Below are positions 1 through 10,935 of a DNA stretch of 64,000 nt, piece by piece. The notes below the pieces were generated by a model. That model did not search any database, was not told the origin of the DNA, and worked only from the letters and a program-made list of their open reading frames with translations. Position 1 is the stretch's first letter; the number at the start of each line of letters is the position of its first letter. The DNA is from Caenorhabditis remanei (Eukaryota > Nematoda > Chromadorea > Rhabditida > Rhabditidae). The DNA lies in assembly GCF_010183535.1 (NCBI RefSeq), contig NC_071331.1, forward strand, positions 12,276,001 to 12,340,000, given 5' to 3'. A program made the position numbers and the translations under genes.

Positions 1-70
1 TAAGGGATTGATGGAGACACATCCGAATAGCTTGATGGGAGTGTTCTTGCTTGTGGCAACATAATATTTC
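1..70 (-). CDS. Possible partial exon at the left edge, unidentified
   Basis: Read on the minus strand, a consensus acceptor (AATTTCAG) ends at 71 and is followed by open sequence to the window edge. One frame gives a Met-containing peptide beginning MLPQARTLPSSYSDVSP; the other frames are also open over this short distance. The acceptor quality and the change from AT-rich to mixed composition suggest an exon of a gene continuing left of the window, but 70 bases cannot identify a product. Confidence 0.3.
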
Positions 71-986
71 CTGAAATTGTTTTCTTTTCTTCATAATTCT
101 CTTGTAAAGGAGTCATGTTAGCCTCAACCAGTTATTCCAAATCTAATTGAATTTTAATTGCAATTGTCCATGTTTTAATTTCATCTTGTTTTTGTTGTTG
201 CCTGCCAGTTGTTTTTTACAGTAATAAATATGTCATTTTCTTATGTAATATTGAAAATTCTTGAATTTTACACTTTTTCTCTCATCCAATTCAAGTGTTG
301 AGTTGTCCTTGATGATCGTCTCCTCCAGCCAGCCTCCGTCTCTCCGCCCAATCCATCCCATAAATGGATATGTGCACAAGCAGAAAATAAAACTGAAAAG
401 TTAAAATTTTTGGAAAAAAGGAGAGAAATGTTTTTCAAACAGAAACAACGAAACGGCTTCAGAATAGGCATTTTTTGAAAACTGTTGGCCGGGGGCCGGT
501 GTCAAACTTACAAGGGAACCTTTCAAGTGATCCTTAATGCCAGCAAAAATGACCTATACAGGTCAAAAGAGTAATTTGGAATTTGATAAAACTTTGGTGG
601 GAGCTCAAGGACCACCCCAATAGAGCTCCCACAAAATATTGGAACACGCTCGACATTCTGCTCCGAGTTATGGGCTCTCAAAGTTTGGCTCAGATTCAAC
701 ACAGTAAACCTCCTTTCCTCACTTCTCACCAGTTCCCAAGATGTGACTTCCCTCCCTTTGACACGTTTTCGACTGCACAGGCAAACTGCTCCGGATGAAA
801 TTTGGTCCAAACGCGGATGAACACTCGGCGTCAAAACGATACAAAATAGGCATCAAATCTGGTCCTAATTTGGACCAAATTTGATCCTCGGCGGTCGGCA
901 GCGGAAAATTTGGGCAGGGGTTCCCCGGATCAGAACTTTCTGGTTCTCTCTAATTGTAAATAGTTATGAAGCAACAAAAAATTGTA
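71..986. other. Gene-less stretch
   Basis: Short open frames on both strands (the longest is about 100 codons at 523-834 on minus) have no recognisable domain and no convincing splice sites. An 8 bp inverted repeat GGGAGCTC/GAGCTCCC lies at about 600-631. I see no gene here. Confidence 0.5.
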
Positions 987-1900
987 TTAGGTTGTCCCAT
1001 AAGTTTTCGAACATTATTGAAATCGAATTTATTCAAAGCCAGAATATTACAAAAATCAAACATAGTGACCGCTTTTATCCACGACTGTTTGCCATTTAGT
1101 AGGTAGAGATTCAATACCTTTCCGCCAAAACTCAGGCTGCTTCGAGCCAAAATACTTCTTTAACCATTTCTTGACCTCTGACTTTGTTTTGAAGTCCTGG
1201 CCTTCAAGGGATCGATGCATGTCGCTGAACAGATGGCAATCCAAAGGAGCGAGATCAGGGCTGTACGGAGGGTGCGCAAGGACTGTCCAGTGAAATGTAG
1301 CCAGGAGACACTTGGTCGTCTTTGTGGTGTGTGGTCTTGCGTTGTCATGGAGGTAGTGGACTCTGTGACCGTGTAGAGGGGAGGTTTTCAGTTTGGACTT
1401 CACCTTTTGTAATTGAGAAGAATAGTAGTCGGCGGTGATAGTTTTTCCCTTGGGAAGCAGTTCCCAATAAAGCACTCCTTGAACAGACCACCAGACGGAG
1501 AGCACTATTTTCTTTGGGTATAACTCCTGTTTGACGACATCCCCTGGCTGTTTATCAGCAACAACCCACTGGGCTCTCCACAACCCACCGCTCAAGGTCA
1601 AAGTTAGACAATTTGTCTGGTATCCATCATCCCATTTTTTTAACTTGCCAAGAGCTCCCAGTCCTCTTTCTACCGCAGAGTGAGTTGAGCCCATTACTGT
1701 TGCCAGTTCACGAGTGGATTGAAATGGGTCACATTCCACTATCTCCCGTAACTTGTCAATGTCGAACTCCACTGGTCTTCCAGAACGTGCTTCTTCGGTC
1801 AAAGAAAATCCAGTATTTTTGAAACGATGGACCCAACGGCTAATTGTCTGCCATTGAGGGGCATTATCCTTTTTAAACTTCAACCATACGTTCTTCAATC
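987..1900 (-). mobile_element. Mariner-family DNA transposon remnant
   Basis: One terminal inverted repeat is preserved: after a TA at 985-986 the element starts TTAGGTTGTCCCATAAGTTT, a typical mariner terminus. It carries a damaged transposase on the minus strand. The opposite terminus, which should lie just beyond 1900 as the reverse complement, is absent, so the element is truncated inside the N-terminal coding part. It cannot move on its own without both ends. Confidence 0.85.
1056..1898 (-). pseudogene. Mariner transposase, internally deleted and 5'-truncated
   Basis: An open frame of 280 codons against about 345 for intact mariner transposases. Visible parts in order: an HTH DNA-binding segment (ISRWVHRFKNTGFSLTEE, then SGRPVEFD), LRE-VECDP, GALGKLKKW, then a jump to LWRAQWV, KKIVLSVWW, HDNARPHT (second catalytic Asp) and PPYSPDLAPLDCHLF (third catalytic Asp), ending WQTVVDKSGHYV. 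The segment between KKW and RAQW that normally carries the GDE-type first catalytic Asp has gone without breaking the frame. About 35 N-terminal residues are also missing. The protein would retain one DNA-binding half and two of the three D,D34D residues, so it is catalytically dead. The intact frame across an internal deletion is the odd point. Confidence 0.9.
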
Positions 1901-2548
1901 TCAGTAATTTGTTATTGTCAATAATTTGAATGTTATTGTCAATACACCCGACGTCTTATACAGTAGCGAGCATAGGTGAGGGCAGATTCATACTTTCATG
2001 TGTAACTCAGCTGAATCGTATCCGTTTTGAATAAACTTTATTTTGAAAGATTGCTGAAATATCCAGTAACAAGAAAAAAAGTTTTTTGTAAAAGTTTCAG
2101 TTCTGATTTTTTTCAATAATTCACTTTTCCTGATCGTGATTTGAAAATTCGAAAAAATACTTTATATTTTTCTCTTGGAGTTATTTAGTTTTTAAAGTCA
2201 AAATGATGGAAAATGCTCAGATAAACAAAAATTATGTTGAATTGATTTCTAAAACCGTAAGCATCGTGCCAGAGCTCCAGAAGTCAAATGTAGTGTACTC
2301 GGGAAAATCATCATAACTCATCAAAAAATGCTCCAAATTAGCCAAAACATGTACCAAAAGACGCGTTTTGAGTTCTTCTACAGACCAACATCAAAAAATC
2401 AAGATTTTAGAAAAAATAATTTTTAGTAAAAGTTACAAATATACAAATTAAAACGAAAAATCTAAAGTAAATGCTGAAATTAACAGAGACGAGCAGTGGA
2501 GTAGCCGAAGCGCATAGTTGATGATGATGCTCGTATTGTTGAATTTAT
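1901..2548. other. Mostly gene-less stretch with a weak exon candidate
   Basis: AT-rich. On the plus strand a short frame starting at 2203 reads MMENAQINKNYVELISKT and meets a GTAAGC donor-like site near 2257. It could be a 5' exon of the basic-protein gene downstream, but no phase test is possible. Nothing else is recognised. Confidence 0.3.
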
Positions 2549-2648
2549 TTCTCGTTAAGCTGAAATTTGTCAAAAATTGAAAGAAAAAAGAAAATAGTAG
2601 CGTCTTACCTGTTTTATCGGCGGATCTGTGTAGATTGTCTCATCTTCT
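2549..2648 (-). CDS. Two candidate terminal micro-exons, unidentified gene
   Basis: On the minus strand an acceptor (TTTTTTCAATTAG) opens a 38-nt block that reads xDETIYTDPPIKQ and closes at a GTAAGA donor near 2609. The next TTTCAG acceptor near 2564 continues in the same phase with LNEK and a stop. The two junctions are phase-compatible and both sites fit the worm consensus. Upstream coding exons were not found, because the sequence above 2700 is a GC-rich repeat, so this may be the 3' end of a gene broken or stretched by that repeat. A chance match is possible. Confidence 0.25.
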
Positions 2649-2749
2649 AATTGAAAAAAGTAGCATAAAATAGAAGGACGAAAGAATTGAAAAAAAAGAA
2701 ATACATTAGAAAAATCGTGGTGAAAAATCAGCGTGTGCAGTAGAGCGCG

Positions 2750-2960
2750 ATTTCTCAACTTGTGCCCACTCCGTGCCGATGTGGTGCCCAACCGGGGCCA
2801 AACAGGTGCCCAACTCGTGCCCACATCCAACCAGCCACTCCTTTCGGAAACCAACTCTCCAGCTTGTGCCCAACCCGCGCCAAACTAGTGCCCACTGGGA
2901 CATGTGGCCCTTTTTGTGGGCAATTTGCCCTATTCAATGGCCACATGGCCCTTTTAACAT
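2750..2960. repeat. GC-rich degenerate GTGCCCA(A/C) repeat
   Basis: About a dozen imperfect copies of a GTGCCCAACyyGyGCCAA-like unit follow one another, far more GC-rich than the surroundings. The copies keep long frames open on both strands (GTSWAP..W-type on minus, CPTRA-type on plus), but these look like by-products of the repeat. No terminal inverted repeat or target duplication was identified. Confidence 0.6.
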
Positions 2961-3071
2961 TTTCACTGTCCAACCCTCGCCAAAAAATACCTGATAGTGA
3001 GTATCGAGGATCTTGTTCCAGTGGTTCCTCGAGAAATCCCTCGACCAAGACCGAAATATCAAGAACTTTAT

Positions 3072-3934
3072 ATGAAGAAATTAATTCGAGAAATGAGATT
3101 TTTGAAACAACGACGAAAGCGAAGACCGTGGCCAATGTATGTCAGGCTGTTAAGATTGAAACGAAGATTTAGAGCGCTCCGTAGAATAGAATATATATGT
3201 CTTCGAAGAGCTGGTATCATTGACCCTAGAGCGAAAGTCAGATACGCAGAACGACATCGAATTGTTAGTTCCAGCTGGGATAATTGTAAGAAAAGTTGTG
3301 AAATTATTTATTGTATCAGATGGCGGGATTCCCTCGACAAAAAGCCAGAACATCTCGTTCGGGTCGTCGTCCTCCTCCAGCATCCCCTGAAGATGAAGAA
3401 GAATCAACGTCGAACGCTCCGTTTCCCTACTATATCAATCGTCGAAAACGTAAGAAGAATATAAAATATCTGAAGAAGAGGGCGGAAAAAAGGAAACTAG
3501 AAATGGAAGAAAAAAGAAAGAAGAGATTGAAGGCAGCGTTGTGGGCGAAGAAGCATAGAATACCAAGAGGAACGATTTATGTTAAAAGATATGTACACGG
3601 AGTACGCGTAACAGTGAAGAAGAGAATGAGGAAGAAGATGAGTAGAAAGTTGGCGAAGCACATTCCAGGAGGACAAGTTCGGAGATTCTTCGAAGATGTT
3701 CAAGTTTTATCACTGAAAAAGTATCTGGCACTGAAGAAAGAATACAAGAAGTTGATCAAACAGGAGAAAGAACGACACCGTGAAGAAATTGAAGCACCAC
3801 CAGCTGAAGCCGATGGCCCTCCAATGGTTGTCGAGGAAGTTATAAATCCAGAGTTTGATGTTCCTGATATAGATATGCCACCGGGTCCGGCGCCCCCACC
3901 TAATAATGAACCTTTCTTTGATTTCCAAATATAA
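3072..3934 (+). CDS. Orphan lysine/arginine-rich protein
   Basis: Two exons, 3072-3263 and 3320-3934, joined over a 56-bp intron with a GTTAGT donor and a TATCAG acceptor in phase 0. From the first ATG the product is about 268 residues. The first 60 residues are strongly basic (FLKQRRKRRPW, LKRRFRALRR). A proline/serine/glutamate linker follows, then a long Lys/Arg-Glu region likely to be helical (RRKRKKNIKYLKKRAEKRK), then HRIPRGTIYVKRYVHGVRV, and an acidic, proline-rich tail ending PPNNEPFFDFQI. Its charge pattern suggests a nuclear or RNA-binding role, which is inference only; I recognise no family. The frame stays open upstream to 2958, and a good acceptor (TTGTTCCAG) at about 3015 allows a further 5' exon, so the N-terminus is uncertain. 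Confidence 0.6.
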
Positions 3935-4299
3935 GTATTCACAAATATTTTAATCATTTAAAACCAACTTATCAATTTCTCTCCCTATCATATTTTAATC
4001 ATTTTTGTCTATATATATATTTTTTCCCCTGTAATCTCTTCGAAAATCCCGTGCGATTTCAATTTTCCCCCGTTCTTTTTCCAAATCACGGTGTATCTAT
4101 TTATTGTCTCATTTGACGGATTGTATGTATCTATTTTTATTTATTTCCATAAATTGATGAATCCGAACCTAAACGGTTCATAGATAATTGGGTCTCACAA
4201 CGAATGAGGTTTTCCCAAAACACGTATGTCGGGAAGGAGAGCCTCCTCGACGTCGTCGCTTGCTTTTCCGCATATTGATTATTGTGATCAAAAAGAATT
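3935..4299. other. Intergenic, 3' UTR and promoter
   Basis: AT-rich spacer between two plus-strand genes. It holds the likely 3' end of the basic-protein gene and the upstream region of the F-box gene. No distinct element was seen. Confidence 0.5.
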
Positions 4300-5361
4300 A
4301 TGGCTAAAAATGTTGTTTCACCTCTACGTCTTCTTAAATTGCCCGAAAAAGTAATTCATGAAGTATTATGTAATCTGGAGATAAACGAAGCGTGAGTTTT
4401 TTTTTGATTTTCTAGCTGAAAAAATTGAATTAATTTCAGTATTTCATTCTCCCTTTGCTCTCAAAAAACCATGAATCTGTTCCATTCCCTGAAACAGTAC
4501 AAGGTGGAAAATTTGAAAATGAAAATGTGTACAGAAGTGAGAATTCATGGTATTTTTAATGGGGTGGATTGTTATTTTGTTTTGAACAGAAATCCACAAC
4601 CGCAGGTCGGAAGGTCCTATGTAAAAGACATGAGACAATCGGAAATGTTGTATTTATGTATGAACTATGAGAAATTCGAATGGAGAAATCGTGGATTCGA
4701 TGTTGGAGATTGGATCAAACATTTACTTTTTATATTCAATCAATCGAGTCTGATTGAATTATATATTGCAAGTAATAGTGTTGTCTGGAGCTTGGATTCT
4801 TTGTGTCGAACTATTCAAGGAATCGAAATATATAAACTTTTTTTCGCTTTCCTAGTGCCAGACTATAATTTTCGATGCATAATGGAAACTGTTCGCAATT
4901 TCAGAGCAATTGTTTTGCGTCGAAATCCATTCGAAAACAAATTGGATTTGCAGAAAGTTTTGATGCAAAATCTGGATTCTATCAAGTGTCATCGATTGGA
5001 TATAGATGACGTTCTGATTTGTAATAGTTTGATAATCTTCTGTATTGTTCCGAATATAAAACAAAAAGGGTTGAATAGACTATTGAAATTATTCATATTT
5101 GGTGCCATGCCGAGACTCAAACACCTTCGATTTGTATACATGAATCGATTTAGTGGTCCTCTTCAAGAGGAAACCGTAATGAAAGGAATCACTTATACAG
5201 TTCAGGAACCGAATGTCATCAGAACATTCAGAGAATCTCCTGCTTCTGAGGAGATCAATATTAGAGGAGGATTCGATTTCCAACGAGCGGATGGTACGAA
5301 GGCAACTGTTATTTTGTTAGATGGAGACGCAAAGAGTTTCGATATTTTCGTATGGGATTGA
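4300..5361 (+). CDS. F-box protein with FBA_2-type associated domain (fbxb-like)
   Basis: Two exons, 4300-4391 and 4440-5361, with a 48-bp intron (GTGAGT to TTTCAG), give 337 residues. The F-box lies at about residues 8-50 (PLRLLKLPEKVIHEVLCNL, then SLCSQKTMNL). A long divergent region resembles the nematode type 2 F-box-associated domain, ending with the typical RADGTKATVILLDGD and FDIFVWD. Such proteins act as substrate adaptors in SCF (Skp1-Cullin-F-box) ubiquitin ligases. The family is hugely expanded and fast-evolving in Caenorhabditis, so no one-to-one orthologue should be assumed. The codon for residue 31 is completed across the splice junction, which fixes the phase. Confidence 0.85.
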
Positions 5362-5762
5362 AGTTCAGTGAATAATAATAAATTGTAATAGCATCTCTAA
5401 TCAATTATTTAATGTACCTTGAATTCGGAATGTTTCTTCTTAGTTTCCATATATGAACTTCAATAAATGTTTCCAATTTAATTTTTAACTGTTTGAAAAA
5501 CATCACTTCAAGCACCAAAAGCGCGATACCCTTTAAAGATTATTTACTGAAGTTCATAGACAATCCAAAACCTACAGTTTTCCGATTTATTTGCCGAAAA
5601 AGCAGAAGATACAGAAAGAGAAAAAAGGAATAAAACAAGACAAGAAAGTAGTTTTGAAGGGTCAAAATGGGGGAAATCAAAAAGAAAGAACAGTTAAAAA
5701 GAAGAGGTGTCCAGGGTCCGAATCCATTTGTTCATTGTGCATCAGATGTTTCAATTCTTCGT
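5362..5762. other. Tail-to-tail intergenic spacer
   Basis: Contains the 3' UTRs of the F-box gene (plus) and troponin I (minus). AATAAA-like signals are present near 5380 and 5461. Nothing else is seen. Confidence 0.5.
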
Positions 5763-7534
5763 TTACTTTGCCCATGTGGCCTTCTCCTTCTTCTCTGTAT
5801 CTTCCTCGTCCATCGCGAATTCGTTCTTGTCGACAACCTTGAGTTGAGCACGGAAATCGACTTTGGCGGTCTCCTTCTTCTTCAGTTTGTCGAACTTTCC
5901 TTCGGTCTTCGACACCTTCTTCAATGTTGGTTTTACGCTGAAAATGTGATTTTATATGAGGGATATAGAGGGGAATCCCTTGTTTAGTTTCAATGTTTCA
6001 GTGAACTTCTAATTGGGAAGGCAAAGTTGGTTAGTTATTATGTGTACCGAAGAACATAGTCGAAATTAAAGTCAGGTGGTAAGAATAGAAAATACAGTTT
6101 GTTCTTTCACCAATATCTCTGTTTTAAAGTGGAAATATGAAAAGTTCTAGACTATAAAATTTGATATGTGTACATGCTTACAACAAATCATAATTTGAGA
6201 AGGAGATGTTGTTTCCAGTGCAATTAAACAGGTCCCAGTACAAGTTCTTATGAGAATCTCTCTAACCTTCAAACTGAAACAGCAACACAAATAGAAAAAA
6301 AACTAACAATTTTCCGCGAAGATCGTTGACAGCAATTGTCAACTCGTTGATCTCGAAATCCTTTTGACGAACGATGTAGCTGACGTCGTAGTTCTCCGAT
6401 TCCAACTCGATGAGTCTCTCACGGATCTCTTCGTAGACTGCCTCGAGGTCATCTGGAATTTAGATCTGTTTTGAATCAGTTTCCGTGTTCATATTAAACT
6501 AACCTTCATGATCCAAATCTGGAAGTGGAATGATTCTCTCTTGAAGGATACGTTGTCTCTCTTGCTCCTTCAACATCTGCTGTTGTTTCAAATCCTCAGC
6601 GGCCTTCATCATCAAAAGCTTACGAAGCTTCTTCTTTCTCTCTGGTGTCAAGAATCCTTTCTTGGCCTTCTTCATTCTGGAAGCCTCCTCGAGACGCTTA
6701 CGCACCTCTTCCTTCTTGCGCTCACGCTCCGCCATTTTGCGGGCCTAGAAAAATGAGTGGTTTCAGTGTAAGGGAACCAATGATTGGTTGAGGTGGAACT
6801 AAAAATGTGGATGTCGTGCAACCGAAAAATACTAGCAAGAGAAAAAGGAGACAACTGAGGTTTTGATTCAAGCATATATAGTTTGACGTTTCTCAAAATT
6901 GAAGAACTTTTCTGCTGTTTCAATTGATTATTATGTGAATAAATAATTTCCAAATGCTAGTAGATAACGCAGCCTGTCTATTTCTCTTTACCGACCTTGT
7001 GACCCGAACGGATCTAGACAATAAATGGCTTATAACTCTATCGGATCTTGACGTCTTTTTTGGCTCTAAAACTTTTTTCTTGAGAAAACGTACGGGCTCC
7101 ACGATACAAGAGGTTACTAATAATTCACTTTCAGCTTAGATCGAAATCCTCAGAGATTCAAGATAGTTATAAGTTAGAGGCTGTCCGTACCACAAGTATT
7201 CCTTGGACTCTTTTGGAGCTTGCTAACTTAGAATTTGTGTAAATGAATAAACCTAAAACTTAAAAAACAAAAAAAAACAAGAAACTGAGAAATTTTCCAC
7301 TGAAAGAACAAAGCGAACTGAAAATAACCAACAGAACTTCCACTTCTCGGACTTACTTCTGCATCCATATGAGGCGGATAAGGCTGCAACTCTCATACCA
7401 AATTTTCAAATTTCAAAACTAAAACCCATTTTTTCATTAGATTCCCTGTCGACCTAATCAGATGCATTCAGTATCCTCATTTTTAATTTCAAAAAATTTA
7501 GAAAACCAACCTCATCGGCGTCAACGTCACTCAT
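5763..7534 (-). CDS. tni-4: Troponin I
   Basis: Five exons on minus: 7511-7534, 7357-7383, 6504-6744, 6308-6452 and 5763-5937, giving 203 residues. The product starts MSDVDADE, continues PYPPHMDAE, then the basic helical troponin I core ([40 protein letters not shown]), [53 protein letters not shown] and a short acidic tail ending in EKATWAK. Troponin I is the inhibitory subunit of the thin-filament troponin complex and blocks actomyosin until calcium binds troponin C. The invertebrate inhibitory region is complete. The small exon 7357-7383 keeps phase and could be skipped. A trans-splice-like acceptor lies 8 bp upstream of the ATG. The paralogue name rests on remembered synteny with lam-1 in C. 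elegans; the protein family itself is certain. Confidence 0.93.
6276..6283 (-). promoter_or_regulatory. CTGTTTCA piRNA-type promoter core
   Basis: Exact octamer in troponin I intron 4, same strand as the gene. In C. elegans this core lies roughly 40 nt upstream of the first T of a 21U-RNA, so a product would start near 6236. Confidence 0.55.
6915..6922 (+). promoter_or_regulatory. CTGTTTCA piRNA-type promoter core
   Basis: Exact octamer in troponin I intron 2, antisense to the gene and followed by AT-rich sequence (ATTGATTATTATG). Confidence 0.55.
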
Positions 7535-7625
7535 GGTTTCACCTGAAAAAAGGAAAAATTAAATTTTGAAACATTGTTTTCCGAACTATTTTGAAAACGT
7601 CAAGCACAAAGGTAAGTAAGTAACG

Positions 7626-7633
7626 TGAAACAG
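7626..7633 (-). promoter_or_regulatory. CTGTTTCA piRNA-type promoter core
   Basis: Exact octamer about 90 bp upstream of the troponin I ATG, pointing toward the gene. Confidence 0.5.
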
Positions 7634-8640
7634 TAAAAAGATAAAGAGCAAAGAAAAGGGGAAAAATGAAAAATGTAGATTTCCAAAGAGGAGATTTTCG
7701 CTTCGAAGAAAAGTGAATTGCCCTCCCGCCGACTCTCTCTATTCCCCTCTGGTAAGTGTGTCTTTGTGGGGGAGCTTTTCAACTGAGAGACTACAGTTCT
7801 CGAAGAGATTCAGATGGATATTTGCGAAAGGAGCTCCCGCAAGATCCCTCCTCGAAGCCAACATCGTTAGGCGCCTCCTGCCTCTTCAACTACAGTATCA
7901 GTGAGAGAGTGTGGGAGAGAGGGAGACGCAGAGAATTCAGGGAAGCGAGTGCTTGAGAATATTCTCGGGAAAAAGTGTTGCAGGGAACAGAAAGAAACTG
8001 TAGAATGATGGTTTATTGAAAAAGAGAAAAAGTTGATTCTGGAATCTGGAATGACGTCACACAGATTGAATTTGAATTATTAAATCTAATAAAAACCATT
8101 CGAATGAATACAGTTTTCAAAAATTTATGAAACTGCAATTTTTAATTAGCTATGGTTTCAATTTATGTGATTTTCAAATTTCTTAAGATTCGGAACTATT
8201 TTTATTCAAAAATTAACTTTCAAACTGTTTCTCCTCAGAATTACGTCGTCCGCATACTCACTTTCTGAAAATATAGCTACTAGGTTAAGAACAAACTTTT
8301 CAAAGAGTTTACTCTCGCAACTCATGGAAATTGTTTGACTACCGTCTTTGTCTCTGTCCTTTTCTCAATTTTATCCGATATCCGGCTTCTTCTTTTCTGT
8401 CTCCGAATCTCTCTGTGCTCTGTGATCATCTTGGTAAAAAAAAGACAAAGAAAAGAGAAATGGTAGCGGGGGTGGAGGAGGAGAAGAAAGTACTTATCAT
8501 GCGGGATTTCTTTAGAGATGATAGAGGGAAAGAAGAGAAAGTTACTGAATGCATCGGAAGGAAATAGAATGGGAGTTCTAAAAATATATGTAGGAAGAAG
8601 TGGTGAAGGTTCGAAGATTCGACATAAATACTTCGTAGCC

Positions 8641-8694
8641 CACTGAAATAAAAACTAAGCACACTGAAATAAACTATGAGCACTGAAATAAAAC
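8641..8694 (+). repeat. Triplicated CACTGAAATAAA
   Basis: Three copies of CACTGAAATAAA occur within 55 bp, separated by 8-9 bases. Each contains an AATAAA-like string. No function is evident. Confidence 0.5.
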
Positions 8695-9999
8695 AGCAGA
8701 GTACCAAGTCTTGTTGCTGAAACTGCAGATGTTGTAAGATCATTATTGGTGAAATGTTTCCGAGTGAAAGCTTACAAGTGAAAGCTTACTATTAGTTAGC
8801 TTGTTAGCGCCTCAATGATGTTTTGCTTTTGTTCTGGAAGAATATTCCGGAAGGACAGCAGAAAATATCGTATAACCATGGTTCTGGACAAAAGATGAAC
8901 AACAGCAGGAAGAAAACTGTTGATGATGTCGGTCTCAAGTTCGTCCTTGGTTATGATGCCTCTCTTCCGTGGTTTCCTGGGACAATGCAAATCGAATTGC
9001 AGGGAAAACTCTGATCGTCTCCTATGTAAAACCAACTGAATATCAGAAAACCAAATTCTCAACTCTGCGTATCTTGAACATCTAGAGAGCCGGGCGTTGT
9101 TTTTATGAATTCCAGCTTTTCTCAAAAAAAAAACAATAAAATCATTTTAATTTAAATGCTTCAAAAGTTACGATGTTAAGTAGAAGAGCTCTTGGAGTTC
9201 TATTACGATTTCAATGAAATTATTCCACTTCGATCCTCCATACTTATTCTTTTTCTTCTTTTGCTTCCCTGCTTCGCCGCTGTTTACGATATTAAATTTC
9301 TTTCAGAATAGCAAGTTAATTCAGCTTTATGAATTTTCAGTAAACATGATAACAGATGACGGGTGTCTAATTAGAGCCATATTTTTAAGCCTCGATGGGT
9401 TTTGGCATCAAGATAGATTCAAAATTTATCTAAACGGAGGTTTCAGTCGATGTCAACATTGAGTGCCCAAGATTTTTCAATTGCACATTCCAGCGGCGAT
9501 TTCTATGTACTGAATAGTTTGAACAAATTTGAATGACATTTAATTAAAATATGGAAACATTAAATTTCAACTTACTTTTTTTGAAAGATATTCTGTATCA
9601 TTAACTTCGTATATGGATCGAGTGGTTATTCTATCAATACTTTTGATTGATCCAAATACCTAAGTTTTGTTCAAAGAATAATATTCCTCTTCCCTATATT
9701 CCTCTTCTCTCATTTCGTCATAATCCATCCACGTTTATCCCGAAAGATCAACTGATAAAACCTATTGTCTCTCATTCAAAAGAATTGCGATTATGGAGTC
9801 TAGAATTGACGAAGTTAATACAGATTTTTCTCCAGTTTCACCATGTATTCAGAAACTTTAGACTTGCAAACTTTTCAGTATTTTGCCTGGAGATACTTTT
9901 CGCTGATTCGAACGAACCATGATTAGGAAGCGAGATTAGTGTTCCGGCTAACACAGCATTATTAGAACATAAGATATTTATTGAGTATCATCTTGTATA

Positions 10000-10007
10000 T
10001 GAAACAG
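10000..10007 (-). promoter_or_regulatory. CTGTTTCA piRNA-type promoter core
   Basis: Exact octamer in the 5.4 kb intergenic region, followed leftward by ATATACAAGATGATAC. Confidence 0.6.
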
Positions 10008-10401
10008 AGAAGTTTAGATTCTGACTATTTCCTTCTTCTTCTTTCTATTTGCAGACCGGAGATTAACCCGACTAGAATAACCTTTTTCTCCCTCTATCTC
10101 ACATCCCTCTCCACACAAATTCTCTCTCTTCTGATTACTTCCAAACACAAATTGTATTTCGTCTAATATAAATTATGTACTTCCACAAATTATATGTTTC
10201 ACTCTTCTAGAAATTTCGAAATCTCGACCTCTTTCTCTCATTTTCCGCTCTTCTGCCGTTACCTAGGATACTCGAAAAAGAAGTTTTCATCATCATCTTT
10301 TTCTTCTTTTTCGTCGCGTTTCTTCTTCATTTCTTCTTCTTTTTTCTTTTTCTCCATCTGGTTCTATCAGGTGAATTATATTCACAACAACAACACAGAG
10401 G

Positions 10402-10541
10402 TATTATCGAAATAAAAAAGTTCCGACATTTTTTCCTCATCGGTGTTTGCGGACTCAAGCCAAAATTATCAAATTTTGGCTTGAGTCCGCAAACACCGAA
10501 GGGGAAAAAATGTCGGAACTTTTTTGTTGCGACAATAATAC
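10402..10541. repeat. Hairpin-forming inverted repeat (small foldback/MITE-like)
   Basis: Near-perfect arms of about 50-65 bp flank a 4-base loop (ATCA) at about 10470. The central stem GCCAAAATT/AATTTTGGC continues through GGTGTTTGCGGACTCAAGCC and its complement, then TTCCGACATTTTTTCC, and weakly through ATTATCGAAATAAAAAAG. The loop is tiny and the arms nearly identical, so it would form a very stable hairpin. No coding content. I could not define a target duplication. Confidence 0.85.
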
Positions 10542-10927
10542 ACAGAACTTTTAAGTGGATAAGATATTTCAGTGTTTCTTTTTCAAGTTCGGGGTCTCCT
10601 CTCATGAGAATGAACTCTAGGAAATAGTTTTCTGAAACATGAATCGTCTATGAAAAGGTTGTTTGTAGTTAATGTTCTTCTGACTAGTTCGCAGTTTTTT
10701 TTTCACAAAAATTGAGTTTCGCTTTGTAGATTTTGAACCAATAATCATTCGGATCATTATTGTGATGTGTATGATATGAAACTTTTCGAAACATGATTAG
10801 TTCAAAAATGGCAAATTACTGCAACTAAATTGTTTCTCTTTTTTTCAATTTCAAGAAACAGGAAAAGTAAAAATAGATCTATTTAGCTCTTTCTGCTCAT
10901 TCTGTAATCAAAGAATATTAGCATCTC

Positions 10928-10935
10928 CTGTTTCA
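10928..10935 (+). promoter_or_regulatory. CTGTTTCA piRNA-type promoter core
   Basis: Exact octamer in intergenic DNA, followed by ACAAGTTCTTGAATTC. Confidence 0.6.

Noticed and set aside
2755..3135. Repetitive GTSWAP-type open frame on minus
   Set aside because: It follows from the GC-rich GTGCCCA repeat rather than from coding selection.
4490..4497. CTGTTTCA complement in the F-box exon, and the copy at 16326-16333
   Set aside because: Both lie inside protein-coding exons where the bases are explained by codons, so I did not count them as piRNA promoters.
8796..9125. A 109-codon minus-strand frame in the large intergenic region
   Set aside because: Some segments look protein-like, but there is no family match, no splice support, and an overlapping plus frame looks equally plausible.
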